From contig JBLXDJ010000004.1 in the NCBI GenBank assembly GCA_048264105.1, positions 186,001 to 250,000 of the forward strand: a DNA stretch of 64,000 nucleotides. The letters run 5' to 3'. Position 1 is the stretch's first letter, and the number at the start of each line of letters is the position of its first letter. Shown here piece after piece: positions 1 to 7,835 of this stretch. Under the pieces are notes generated by a model. That model was not told the origin of the DNA and ran no database searches. It saw nothing but the letters and a program-made list of their open reading frames with translations. The DNA is from Oceanospirillum sp048264105. GTDB taxonomy: Bacteria; Pseudomonadota; Gammaproteobacteria; Pseudomonadales; Halomonadaceae. The translations under genes and the position numbers were made by a program.

Positions 1-1757
1 CCTCACACCTTATTGAAGAAGACGCTGAGTTAGCGATTATCACGGCTCGTGATGAAGAGGGGCTTGATACGATTCGCCACTCCTGTGCGCACCTGATGGC
101 GATGGCGGTTCAGGATCTGTTTCCTAGTGCTCAGGTAACCATCGGTCCTGTGATTGAAAACGGTTTCTACTACGATTTTGCTTTTGAGCGTCCGTTCACG
201 CCGGAAGATCTGGAAAAAATCGAAGCCCGCATGAAAGAGCTGGCTAAAAAAGATTATAAAATTGAGCGCTCTATCCTTTCCCGGGAAGAGGCGATCAGCC
301 TATTTGAAGAAAAAGGCGAGAAATACAAAGTTGAGATCATCAAGGATATTCCGGGTGATCAGCCGCTGTCTTTCTATCAGCAGGGTGACTTTGTCGATCT
401 GTGCCGTGGCCCGCATGTACCATCAACCGGCCACATTAAAGCTTTCAAACTGATGAAGGTCGCTGGTGCATATTGGCGCGGTAACTCAGACAATGAGATG
501 CTGCAGCGTATCTATGGTACGGCCTGGAATGACAAAAAGGCGCTGAAAGAGTATCTGCACCGTCTGGAAGAAGCTGAGAAGCGTGATCACCGCAAGCTGG
601 GTAAGCAGCTGAACCTGTTCCACATGCAGGAAGAAGCACCTGGCATGGTATTCTGGCATCCGGAAGGCTGGTCTCTGTACCAGACGATCGAAAGCTATAT
701 GCGTCGTATGCTGGATCAGCACGACTATAAAGAGATTAAGACGCCCCAGGTTGTTGAGCGTACGCTGTGGGAAAAATCCGGTCACTGGGACAAGTTCCAT
801 GATCAGATGTTTACCACGCACTCTGAGCACCGTGATTATGCGGTTAAGCCGATGAACTGTCCTTGCCACATCCAGGTGTTCAATCAGGGGCTGAAATCCT
901 ACCGTGATCTGCCGCTGCGTCTGGCTGAGTTTGGCTCCTGTCACCGTAACGAGTTCTCCGGTTCTCTGCATGGTCTGATGCGTGTACGTGGCTTTACTCA
1001 GGATGATGCTCATATCTTCTGTACTGAAGATCAGATTCAGGATGAAGTATCCAGCTTCATTGATTTCCTGCATCAGGTGTATCATGACTTCGGCTTTACC
1101 GATATCGAGTACAAGCTGTCTACCCGTCCTGAGCAGCGTGTAGGTTCTGATGAGGTTTGGGATAAATCAGAGAAGGCACTGGCTGATGCGCTGAATCTGA
1201 AAAACCTTGATTGGGAAGAACTGCCGGGTGAAGGTGCCTTCTACGGACCAAAAATCGAGTTCTCTCTGAAAGATTGTCTCGGTCGTGTCTGGCAGTGTGG
1301 TACAATTCAGGTGGACTTCTCGATGCCGGGTCGTCTGGGTGCTGAATTTGTTGATCATGACGGCGAGCGTCACACGCCTGTTATGCTGCACCGTGCGATT
1401 CTCGGTTCATTCGAGCGCTTCATCGGTATTCTGATTGAACATTATGCAGGCGCACTACCTGCATGGCTGGCACCGAAGCAGCTGGTTATCATGAATATTA
1501 CCGATAAACAGGCTGACTATTGCTCTGAAATTGAAAAAAGCCTGAGAAATAAAGGCATTCGTGCATCATCGGACTTGAGAAACGAAAAAATCGGCTTTAA
1601 AATCCGTGAGCACACAATTCATAAAGTGCCTTATCTGGCCGTTATCGGCGATAAAGAAGTAGAGTCAGGAACTGTTGCCGTGCGTACCCGGACTGGCGAA
1701 GATCTGGGCGCCATGAGTCTTGAGCAGGTTGAAACACTGCTGAGTACTGGCTGCTAA
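1..1757 (+). CDS. thrS: Threonyl-tRNA synthetase, 5' end missing
   Basis: Class II synthetase that charges tRNA-Thr in the cytoplasm. The gene enters from the left edge: frame 3 is open from the first bases, so the ATG at 96 is internal, and by family length (about 640 residues) some 58 residues, mostly the TGS domain, lie outside. Visible in order are the HSCAH motif of the editing domain (base 78), the zinc-binding MNCPCH (base 852), class II motif 2 (FGSCHRNEFSG) and motif 3 (LHRAILGSFERF), and the C-terminal anticodon-binding domain. The TAA stop is at 1755-1757. infC follows after 23 bases, the classical thrS-infC order. Identity is certain. Confidence 0.98.
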   Translation, partial: SHLIEEDAELAIITARDEEGLDTIRHSCAHLMAMAVQDLFPSAQVTIGPVIENGFYYDFAFERPFTPEDLEKIEARMKELAKKDYKIERSILSREEAISLFEEKGEKYKVEIIKDIPGDQPLSFYQQGDFVDLCRGPHVPSTGHIKAFKLMKVAGAYWRGNSDNEMLQRIYGTAWNDKKALKEYLHRLEEAEKRDHRKLGKQLNLFHMQEEAPGMVFWHPEGWSLYQTIESYMRRMLDQHDYKEIKTPQVVERTLWEKSGHWDKFHDQMFTTHSEHRDYAVKPMNCPCHIQVFNQGLKSYRDLPLRLAEFGSCHRNEFSGSLHGLMRVRGFTQDDAHIFCTEDQIQDEVSSFIDFLHQVYHDFGFTDIEYKLSTRPEQRVGSDEVWDKSEKALADALNLKNLDWEELPGEGAFYGPKIEFSLKDCLGRVWQCGTIQVDFSMPGRLGAEFVDHDGERHTPVMLHRAILGSFERFIGILIEHYAGALPAWLAPKQLVIMNITDKQADYCSEIEKSLRNKGIRASSDLRNEKIGFKIREHTIHKVPYLAVIGDKEVESGTVAVRTRTGEDLGAMSLEQVETLLSTGC

Positions 1758-1780
1758 AAAGAATTATTGGAGATTTAGCT

Positions 1781-2320
1781 ATTAAGCGGAATAACCCAAG
1801 AGGTCGCAACGTAGAGGTTGCACCGATCAATGAGAACATTCGTGCTAAGGAACTGCGCTTAATTGATGCTGATGGCGAGCAGGTTGGTGTTGTAACACTG
1901 ACTGAAGCCCTGGCAAAAGCGGCAGAGGCCGGTCTGGACTTGGTTCAAATCGCTAAATCTGATCCGATCGTATGTAAAATTATGGATTACGGTCGTTATC
2001 AGTATGAGCTGAAGAAGCAAAAAGCAGCTCAGAAGAAGAACCAGACACAGACTAAAGTCAAGGAAGTTAAGTTCCGTCCTGGAACGGAAGATGGGGATTA
2101 TCAGGTAAAACTGCGCAACCTGATACGTTTCCTGGAAGATGGTGACAGAGCGAAGATCACACTGCGTTTCCGCGGTCGTGAGATGGCTCACCAAGAACTG
2201 GGTATGAAATTGATGAAACGCATCGAAGAAGACCTGGGGGATATGATTGTCGTTGAGTCTCGTCCGAGACTGGAAGGCCGTCAGATGGTGATGCTGCTGT
2301 CGCCGAAGAAGAAAAAGTAA
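1781..2320 (+). CDS. infC: Translation initiation factor IF-3, AUU start
   Basis: IF-3 binds the 30S subunit, keeps it free of 50S and proofreads the start codon. I place the start at the ATT at 1781, not at the first in-frame ATG (1940): the frame is open back to it, the N-terminal domain (from IKRNNPRGRN) aligns with IF-3, GGAG stands at 1769-1772, and 179 residues is the family length. The C-terminal domain has the typical FRPGTEDGDYQVKLRNLIRF and LRFRGREMAH segments. In E. coli the AUU start lets IF-3 repress its own translation; the same is inferred here. rpmI and rplT follow. Confidence 0.96.
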   Translation: MKRNNPRGRNVEVAPINENIRAKELRLIDADGEQVGVVTLTEALAKAAEAGLDLVQIAKSDPIVCKIMDYGRYQYELKKQKAAQKKNQTQTKVKEVKFRPGTEDGDYQVKLRNLIRFLEDGDRAKITLRFRGREMAHQELGMKLMKRIEEDLGDMIVVESRPRLEGRQMVMLLSPKKKK

Positions 2321-2339
2321 TCCTGGTTCGATATTTAAA

Positions 2340-2375
2340 CCGCTTCGCTTGATAGCTTGCTATCAGGCTTGGCGG
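2340..2375 (+). promoter_or_regulatory. Leader hairpin between infC and rpmI
   Basis: CCGC, a 3-base internal loop, then GCTTGATAGC and GCTATCAGGC around a TT loop, closed by GCGG. The stem is about 14 bp with one G-U pair and has no T-tract, so it is not a terminator. In E. coli ribosomal protein L20 represses rpmI by binding mRNA structures in this interval; this hairpin is a candidate for the same role, by position only. Confidence 0.5.
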
Positions 2376-2426
2376 CTTAGTGTTGTTTATCAGATAAAAA
2401 AACTTGAATGCGGAGTATTGTTTACA

Positions 2427-2621
2427 ATGCCTAAAATCAAATCAAACAGCGGCGCTGCAAAGCGTTTTCGCAAGACTGGTAACGGAATCAAGCACAAGCA
2501 GTCTTTCCGTAGCCACATCCTGACCAAAAAATCGACTAAGCGTAAGCGTCAGCTTCGCCCAATGAAGCAGCTGCATGCTGCGGATCAGGCGTTAGTAAAA
2601 CGCATGCTGCCAAATCTGTAA
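2427..2621 (+). CDS. rpmI: 50S ribosomal protein L35
   Basis: Small basic protein of the large subunit, 64 residues, the family length. The frame is open further upstream, but the ATG at 2427 starts the conserved sequence MPKIKSNSGAAKRFRKTGNG and is preceded by GGAG at 2412-2415. The C-terminal half is the usual run of Lys and Arg (KKSTKRKRQLRPMKQL). It lies between infC and rplT, 29 bases before the latter, and is probably translationally coupled to it. Certain. Confidence 0.97.
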   Translation: MPKIKSNSGAAKRFRKTGNGIKHKQSFRSHILTKKSTKRKRQLRPMKQLHAADQALVKRMLPNL

Positions 2622-2650
2622 TTTTTGAATTCTAAAGTCAGGAGAGTGTT

Positions 2651-3007
2651 ATGCCTCGCGTAAAACGTGGTGTAGTGGCGCGTCGTCGTCATAAGAAAGT
2701 TCTTAAGCAAGCTAAAGGTTACTACGGTGCTCGTAGCCGTGTATTCCGCGTAGCTAAGCAAGCGGTTATCAAAGCAGGTCAGTATGCTTACCGTGACCGT
2801 CGTCAGCGTAAGCGTCAGTTCCGCGCTCTGTGGATTGCACGTATCAACGCTGGTGCACGCATCAACGGCCTGTCCTACAGCCGTTTCATCGCTGGCCTGA
2901 AAAAAGCCAACGTTGAAATCGACCGTAAAGTACTGGCTGATCTTGCTGTTCACGAGAAAGCGGTATTTGCTGCCATCGTTGAGAAAGCGAAAGCAGCGCT
3001 AGCTTAA
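2651..3007 (+). CDS. rplT: 50S ribosomal protein L20
   Basis: L20 binds 23S rRNA early in assembly of the large subunit; in E. coli it also represses the rpmI-rplT messenger. It has 118 residues, the normal length. The start MPRVKRGVVARRRHKK and the later KQAKGYYGARSR and RRQRKRQFRALWI stretches are diagnostic. A ribosome site (AGGAGAG) lies just upstream at 2641-2647. A terminator separates it from pheS. Certain. Confidence 0.98.
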   Translation: MPRVKRGVVARRRHKKVLKQAKGYYGARSRVFRVAKQAVIKAGQYAYRDRRQRKRQFRALWIARINAGARINGLSYSRFIAGLKKANVEIDRKVLADLAVHEKAVFAAIVEKAKAALA

Positions 3008-3044
3008 GATCGTTTCCCGGCTCTGCCAAGGTAGCGTCGGGGTA

Positions 3045-3077
3045 ATGATGATGACTGTGCTTATGCATGAGTCTTAA
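3045..3077 (+). other. Candidate 10-codon leader ORF before pheS
   Basis: ATG ATG ATG ACT GTG CTT ATG CAT GAG TCT TAA reads MMMTVLMHES, and its stop overlaps the first base of the terminator stem at 3077. The placement resembles the pheM leader peptide of enterobacteria, but there is no Phe codon and the upstream GGGG is a weak ribosome site. It may be chance. Confidence 0.25.
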
Positions 3078-3116
3078 ATAGGGGAAGGCGCTAAACGTCT
3101 TCCCCTATTTTTATTT
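3077..3116 (+). terminator. Intrinsic terminator or attenuator before pheS
   Basis: A 14-bp stem (AATAGGGGAAGGCG / CGTCTTCCCCTATT, one G-U pair) with a CTAAA loop and a T-rich tail. It ends 14 bases before the pheS start, so pheST is either uncoupled from rplT or attenuated here. An upstream segment (3032-3038, TAGCGTC) can pair with 3087-3093 and would disrupt the stem. Confidence 0.85.
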
Positions 3117-3130
3117 GGAGCCCACAGACG

Positions 3131-4114
3131 ATGGAAAATCTTGCAACCCTAGTAGATCAGGCCCGTTCTGCCATCGCTGAAGCGAGTGATGCACAGGCAC
3201 TGGACCAGATCCGAGTTCAATATTTAGGTAAAAAAGGTGAAGTGACTCAGCTGCTGAAAGGCCTGGGTAAGCTGTCACCGGAAGAGCGCCCTAAAGCCGG
3301 TGATGAGATCAACAAAGCAAAAGATGCTTTGCTGCAGGACCTGAACGCCCGTAAAGCCGATATTGAAACAGCACAGCTGCAGGCCAAACTGGCGGCAGAG
3401 ACGCTGGATGTTACCCTGCCGGGGCGTGGTCAGTCCGTTGGTGGTCTGCATCCGGTGACGAAAACGATTCAGCGTATTGAAGATTTCTTTGGTTCTATCG
3501 GTTTCAGTGTGGCTGAAGGCCCTGAGATCGAAGACGATTATCACAACTTTGAAGCCCTGAACATTCCGGCGCATCACCCTGCGCGCGCGATGCACGATAC
3601 TTTCTACTTCAATGCGAACACTGTTTTGCGTACGCACACGTCACCTGTTCAGGTGCGTACCATGGAAACGGACAAGCCGCCGATCCGCATTATCTGTCCG
3701 GGCCGTGTATATCGTTGTGATTCTGATCAGACGCACTCCCCGATGTTCCATCAGGTTGAGGGCCTTCTGGTCGACAAAAACATCAGCTTTGCTGATCTGA
3801 AAGGTATTCTGGAACAGTTCCTGAAAGCCTTCTTTGAAGATGATGTGAAAGTACGTTTCCGTCCTTCCTACTTCCCGTTTACAGAGCCGTCCATTGAAGT
3901 GGATATTGATCGTGGTGACGGCAAGTGGCTGGAAGTTCTGGGTTGCGGCATGGTACACCCGAAAGTGTTTGAGTACTCCGGTATCGATCCTGAAGAGTAC
4001 ACCGGCTTTGCCTTTGGTATGGGTGTAGAGCGTCTGGCTATGCTGCGTTACGGCGTAAATGATCTGCGACTGTTCTTTGATAACGACCTGCGTTTCCTTA
4101 GCCAGCTGCGCTAA
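3131..4114 (+). CDS. pheS: Phenylalanyl-tRNA synthetase alpha chain
   Basis: Catalytic subunit of the (alpha-beta)2 enzyme that charges tRNA-Phe. It has 327 residues, the family length: an N-terminal coiled coil (about residues 1-85) and then the class II core with motif 2 (PGRVYRCDSDQTHSPMFHQ) and motif 3 (GFAFGMGVERLAMLRYG). GGAG at 3117-3120 serves the ATG at 3131. pheT follows after 100 bases, which hold two small hairpins and no strong terminator, so the two are probably one transcript. Certain. Confidence 0.98.
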   Translation: MENLATLVDQARSAIAEASDAQALDQIRVQYLGKKGEVTQLLKGLGKLSPEERPKAGDEINKAKDALLQDLNARKADIETAQLQAKLAAETLDVTLPGRGQSVGGLHPVTKTIQRIEDFFGSIGFSVAEGPEIEDDYHNFEALNIPAHHPARAMHDTFYFNANTVLRTHTSPVQVRTMETDKPPIRIICPGRVYRCDSDQTHSPMFHQVEGLLVDKNISFADLKGILEQFLKAFFEDDVKVRFRPSYFPFTEPSIEVDIDRGDGKWLEVLGCGMVHPKVFEYSGIDPEEYTGFAFGMGVERLAMLRYGVNDLRLFFDNDLRFLSQLR

Positions 4115-4214
4115 GGCGAAATCGTTACGAGATAACGTATGAGCAGCCTGTTTCCAAAAGCAGGCTTCCTACTGCAAGAGCAGTTGCAAGAACATAAGAT
4201 TCAGGAAAGAACCA

Positions 4215-6590
4215 ATGAAATTCAGTGAACAGTGGCTCCGTGAATGGGTGAATCCATCCATCACAACGGATGAGCTGGAAAGCCTGCTTTCTCTGTCCGG
4301 TCTGGAAGTTGATGGTGTAGAAAAAGCGGCCAAAGATTTTTCCGGTGTTGTTGTTGGCGAAATTATCAGCGCCGAACAGCACCCAAATGCTGACAAACTG
4401 CAGGTTTGTTCAGTATCCGATGGTACCGAGACCTTTCAGGTTGTTTGTGGTGCGGCCAATGCCCGTGCCGGTCTGAAAACCGGTTTTGCTAAAGTTGGCG
4501 CGGTACTGCCGGGCGACTTTAAGATCAAAAAAGCCAAGCTGCGTCAGGTTGAATCCTTCGGCATGTTGTGTGCGGAAGATGAGCTGGGTATCTCCGATGA
4601 TCATGGCGGTATCATGGAGCTGGCTGCCGATGCCCCGGTTGGTGCCGATCTGCGCGAATATCTGAACCTGGATGACACCATCATCGAGGTGGATCTGACG
4701 CCAAACCGCAGTGACTGTCTGAGTCTTGCGGGGCTGGCCCGTGAAGTGGGCGTACTGACCCAGACTCCGGTTAGCGTACCGGAAGTTGCCGTTGTGCCTG
4801 CAACAGCCTCAGAAACCTTCCCGGTTGAACTGATCAACAGTGAAGCGTGCCCGCGTTACATGGGTCGTGTGATTAAGGGTATCAACCCGACAGCAACCAC
4901 GCCTCTGTGGATGGTAGAGAAACTGCGTCGCAGTGGTGTTCGTGCTATCGATCCTGTGGTTGATGTGACCAACTTCGTGCTGATGGAACTGGGTCAGCCG
5001 ATGCACGCTTTCGATCTGGCAAAACTGTCCGGCGGCATCAAGGTGCGTCTGGCGGAGCAGGATGAAGCTCTGCAGCTGCTGGATGGCTCCGAAGTGAAGC
5101 TGAACGCCGATACGTTGGTGATTGCGGACCATGAAAAAGCCGTTGCGATGGCTGGTATCATGGGCGGCGAGCAAACTAAGGTAACGGATGATACATCTGA
5201 TATCTTCCTGGAGTGTGCCTTCTTCGAGCCGATCTCTATTGCGGGCCGCGCCCGTTCTTACGGTCTGCACACAGATTCCTCTCACCGTTACGAGCGTGGT
5301 GTAGATTTCACACTGCAGGCCCGTGCCATGGAGCGTGCAACTCAGTTGCTGCTGGATATCGTGGGTGGTGAAGCAGGTCCCGTGGTTGAAGCGGTTGAAG
5401 AGAGCAAGCTGCCGGTTCGCAATGACGTGGTACTGCGTGCCGATCGTCTGAATCAGATGCTGGCTATGGAGATGCCTGCTGAAAAAGTTGAAGACATCCT
5501 GACCCGTCTGGGTCTTCAGCTGACGAAAGAAGGCAATGATTGGCGTGCAGCCGTACCGAGCTACCGTTTTGATATTAGCATCGAAGCCGATCTGATTGAA
5601 GAGGTTGCCCGTGTGTACGGTTACGACAACCTGCCGGTTAAGAGTCCGACCATGGCGCTGGGTATCGAAGCTCAGCCGGAAGCGATCAAGCCGATCCGTC
5701 TGATCCGTCAGTCTCTGGCGGCTCGTGGTTATCAGGAAGCGATCACCTTCAGCTTTATCGAACCCGGTCTGTCTAAGCTGTTTGATCCGGAGAATGCTCC
5801 GATCGCACTGGCTAACCCGATCTCGGCTGATCTGTCCGTGATGCGTACCACGCTGATTGCGGGTCTTGCGAAAGCTGTTCAGTACAACCAGAACCGCCAG
5901 CAGGGCCGTATTCGCCTGTTTGAAAGCGGTCAGTGCTTCATCCAGCAGGGTGAAGAGATGGTTCAGGATCCTATGGTAGCGGTTATCGCAACCGGTAGCC
6001 GTGAGCCGGAAGGCTGGACGGGCGATGCTAAGCTGATGGACTTCTTTGATCTGAAAGGTGATCTGGAAGCACTGCTGGATGACAGCGGTATTCTGGCAGA
6101 AGTCAGCTTTGAGCCAGCACAGCATCCTGCGCTGCACCCGGGTCAGACGGCTCAGATTCTGCGTAACGGTGAAGCTGTTGGCTTTATCGGTGCGCTGCAC
6201 CCGTCAGTACAGAAAGAGCTGGGCTTGAAAGGCAGTGTCTACGTGTTTGAAATCAAACAGTCGGCATTGCAGCAGGGTCGCGTTGCTAAGTTTGATTCTC
6301 TGTCCAAGTATCCGGAAGTACGTCGTGACCTGGCCTTCATCGTTGATGAAAAGACGCCGGTTGCGCACCTGATGGCTGCGGTACGTGAACAGGCTGGAGA
6401 ATGGCTGAAAGAACTGCGCTTATTCGATGTTTATCAGGGCAAAGGTGTTGAAGAACAACGAAAAAGTGTTGCTTTGGGCTTGACGTGGCAGCATGCTTCG
6501 CGCACTCTAAATGATGAGGAAATTAATAGCCTTGTCGATCAGATTGTATCCGCCGCACAGGAGCAGTTTGAAGCAAGCCTGAGGAGCTGA
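4215..6590 (+). CDS. pheT: Phenylalanyl-tRNA synthetase beta chain
   Basis: Beta subunit, 791 residues, full length. Domains in order: tRNA-binding EMAP-like domain (about residues 40-150, with VVCGAANARAGLKT), B3/B4 editing domain (about 210-390, with DVTNFVLMELGQPMHAFD and TDSSHRYERGVD), B5 domain (about 400-475), a degenerate class II core, and a C-terminal FDX-ACB anticodon-binding domain (about 700-791, with KYPEVRRDLAFIVDE). AGGAAAG precedes the ATG. ihfA begins 5 bases after the stop, as in other gammaproteobacteria. A long open frame on the opposite strand here is only a shadow of its codon use. Confidence 0.98.
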   Translation: MKFSEQWLREWVNPSITTDELESLLSLSGLEVDGVEKAAKDFSGVVVGEIISAEQHPNADKLQVCSVSDGTETFQVVCGAANARAGLKTGFAKVGAVLPGDFKIKKAKLRQVESFGMLCAEDELGISDDHGGIMELAADAPVGADLREYLNLDDTIIEVDLTPNRSDCLSLAGLAREVGVLTQTPVSVPEVAVVPATASETFPVELINSEACPRYMGRVIKGINPTATTPLWMVEKLRRSGVRAIDPVVDVTNFVLMELGQPMHAFDLAKLSGGIKVRLAEQDEALQLLDGSEVKLNADTLVIADHEKAVAMAGIMGGEQTKVTDDTSDIFLECAFFEPISIAGRARSYGLHTDSSHRYERGVDFTLQARAMERATQLLLDIVGGEAGPVVEAVEESKLPVRNDVVLRADRLNQMLAMEMPAEKVEDILTRLGLQLTKEGNDWRAAVPSYRFDISIEADLIEEVARVYGYDNLPVKSPTMALGIEAQPEAIKPIRLIRQSLAARGYQEAITFSFIEPGLSKLFDPENAPIALANPISADLSVMRTTLIAGLAKAVQYNQNRQQGRIRLFESGQCFIQQGEEMVQDPMVAVIATGSREPEGWTGDAKLMDFFDLKGDLEALLDDSGILAEVSFEPAQHPALHPGQTAQILRNGEAVGFIGALHPSVQKELGLKGSVYVFEIKQSALQQGRVAKFDSLSKYPEVRRDLAFIVDEKTPVAHLMAAVREQAGEWLKELRLFDVYQGKGVEEQRKSVALGLTWQHASRTLNDEEINSLVDQIVSAAQEQFEASLRS

Positions 6591-6595
6591 TAGAG

Positions 6596-6907
6596 ATGTC
6601 TGCGTTAACTAAAGCTGAAATGGCAGAAAAGCTATATCTTGAGTTAGGTCTTACCAAGCGTGAAGCAAAGGACATGGTTGAACTGTTCTTTGAAGAGATC
6701 CGTGAATGCCTGAAAGATAATGAGCAAGTTAAACTTTCTGGCTTTGGTAACTTTGATCTTAGAGATAAGCGTGAGCGTCCGGGACGTAACCCTAAAACCG
6801 GCGAAGAGATTCCGATCTCTGCCCGTCGTGTGGTGACTTTCCGTCCGGGACAGAAACTGAAATCCCGTGTTGAGAGTTTTGACGACCCGGAATATCAGAG
6901 CCAGTAG
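6596..6907 (+). CDS. ihfA: Integration host factor alpha subunit
   Basis: One half of the IHF heterodimer, which bends DNA sharply at specific sites and assists promoters, recombination and replication. It has 103 residues. The HU/IHF signature is complete: dimer helices (KAEMAEKLYLELGLTKREAK) and the DNA-contacting arm GRNPKTGEEIPISARRVVTF, whose proline in RPGRNPKTG intercalates DNA. GAGGAG lies 5-10 bases before the pheT stop and serves as ribosome site. It ends the cluster; a terminator follows. Certain. Confidence 0.97.
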   Translation: MSALTKAEMAEKLYLELGLTKREAKDMVELFFEEIRECLKDNEQVKLSGFGNFDLRDKRERPGRNPKTGEEIPISARRVVTFRPGQKLKSRVESFDDPEYQSQ

Positions 6908-6935
6908 CTGCCGTTAACGCCGGACAACAGCCTTG

Positions 6936-6972
6936 AAACCCGAATCAATCTGATTGGTTCGGGTTTTCCTGT
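6936..6972 (+). terminator. Terminator after ihfA
   Basis: AAACCCGAA pairs with TTCGGGTTT, with an inner CAATC/GATTG stem, followed by a T-rich stretch. It closes the translation cluster. Confidence 0.8.
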
Positions 6973-7021
6973 TTTTGTTGCTTTGTAAAAGCTAACTACT
7001 TGATTGCACTGCAAAATATAT

Positions 7022-7049
7022 TTGCAAAGCAAGATCTCATTTGTATAAT
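7022..7049 (+). promoter_or_regulatory. Promoter of tRNA-Pro
   Basis: TTGCAA at 7022-7027 and a perfect TATAAT at 7044-7049, spacer 16, 12 bases before the tRNA. Confidence 0.7.
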
Positions 7050-7061
7050 GCTCAGCAGGTT

Positions 7062-7138
7062 CGGGACGTAGCGCAGCCTGGTAGCGCACTACAATGGGGT
7101 TGTAGGGGTCGGAGGTTCGAATCCTCTCGTCCCGACCA
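7062..7138 (+). tRNA. tRNA-Pro (anticodon GGG)
   Basis: 77 bases with encoded CCA. The acceptor stem CGGGACG/CGTCCCG, D-arm AGCGCAGCCTGGTAGCGC, anticodon stem CTACA/TGTAG with loop ATGGGGT (anticodon GGG), and T-arm GGAGGTTCGAATCCTCT all fold correctly. It has its own promoter and terminator. Confidence 0.97.
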
Positions 7139-7149
7139 ATTTATTCTGA

Positions 7150-7183
7150 AAACGCCATCTTATTTATAAGATGGCGTTTTTTT
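7150..7183 (+). terminator. Terminator of tRNA-Pro
   Basis: AACGCCATCTTA / TAAGATGGCGTT, 12 bp, loop TTTA, followed by a T-run and then ATGCCTGCAGG. Confidence 0.92.
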
Positions 7184-7262
7184 ATGCCTGCAGGTTTTAC
7201 TGCTTTCTATTGCGCTATAAAATCAAGAATATCGTTTTAGCCCTAAACCAGCATGAGTCCCC

Positions 7263-7799
7263 ATGACGTCAGATCCCCGCCATACCCAAGCCGGTTCTCC
7301 GGTCAGTCATTCAGATCTCGAAAAGCGCTTGCTGGAGCGGGATGCGGCGCGCTTGTTTATGCGCCGGTATGAGCAGGATTTTGATGAGCCCATGCGTCAT
7401 ATCTGGCATAACGAGCCCTCCAAGCCGGATATCTCCTGTTATTTTCAGAGCAAGCCGCTGGATCTTGAGATTGCTCACCTATATGCCACATCCGAAGAGG
7501 CCAAGCATGTACGGGACCGCGCTAATACCGACTTGCTCTGGCATTATCTGTCGGAACTGGCAGCGGTAGATCCCTGTGATCGTTTGCAGGCTGCCCTTCT
7601 GAATCTTCTGCACAGCAAAGCGCAGAAGCATTATGAATCCGACCGGGTCTGGTTAGTGATTCGCAATGTCAGTCCGCTCTGGTCGCGTTCAGAGCTGCTG
7701 AACGTGGCAATGAGTTTTGATGAAACGGATTATCCCTTTGAGCAGATCTGGTTGTTGCCGGATTTTGATGGTGAGCAGCCGCTGATCCGGATCGCCTGA
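7263..7799 (+). CDS. Hypothetical protein, 178 residues
   Basis: Not recognised. It is a soluble, acidic protein with no signal peptide or membrane segment. The start ATG at 7263 has no strong ribosome site, and a later start is possible. The segments KPDISCYFQSKPLDLEIAHL (residues 53-72) and DRVWLVIRNVSPLWSR (about 126-141) have the beta-strand and acidic pattern seen in PD-(D/E)XK nuclease folds (D, then ExE-like), but this is only a resemblance by eye. It stands alone between tRNA-Pro and the convergent umuC, and base composition is like its neighbours, so it is not obviously acquired. Confidence 0.6.
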   Translation: MTSDPRHTQAGSPVSHSDLEKRLLERDAARLFMRRYEQDFDEPMRHIWHNEPSKPDISCYFQSKPLDLEIAHLYATSEEAKHVRDRANTDLLWHYLSELAAVDPCDRLQAALLNLLHSKAQKHYESDRVWLVIRNVSPLWSRSELLNVAMSFDETDYPFEQIWLLPDFDGEQPLIRIA

Positions 7800-7835
7800 T
7801 CGCTTTAACGGAGTGCCGCATCTGGTTGGATTGTG

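Noticed and set aside
3045..3077. A pheM-type Phe attenuator as in enterobacteria
   Set aside because: The small frame has no Phe codon, so the classical mechanism cannot apply; only the terminator is supported.
4809..6200. Long open frame (over 450 codons) on the strand opposite pheT
   Set aside because: It is fully antisense to a certain gene, has composition typical of mirror frames (rich in Arg, His, Gln, Thr) and no recognisable domain.
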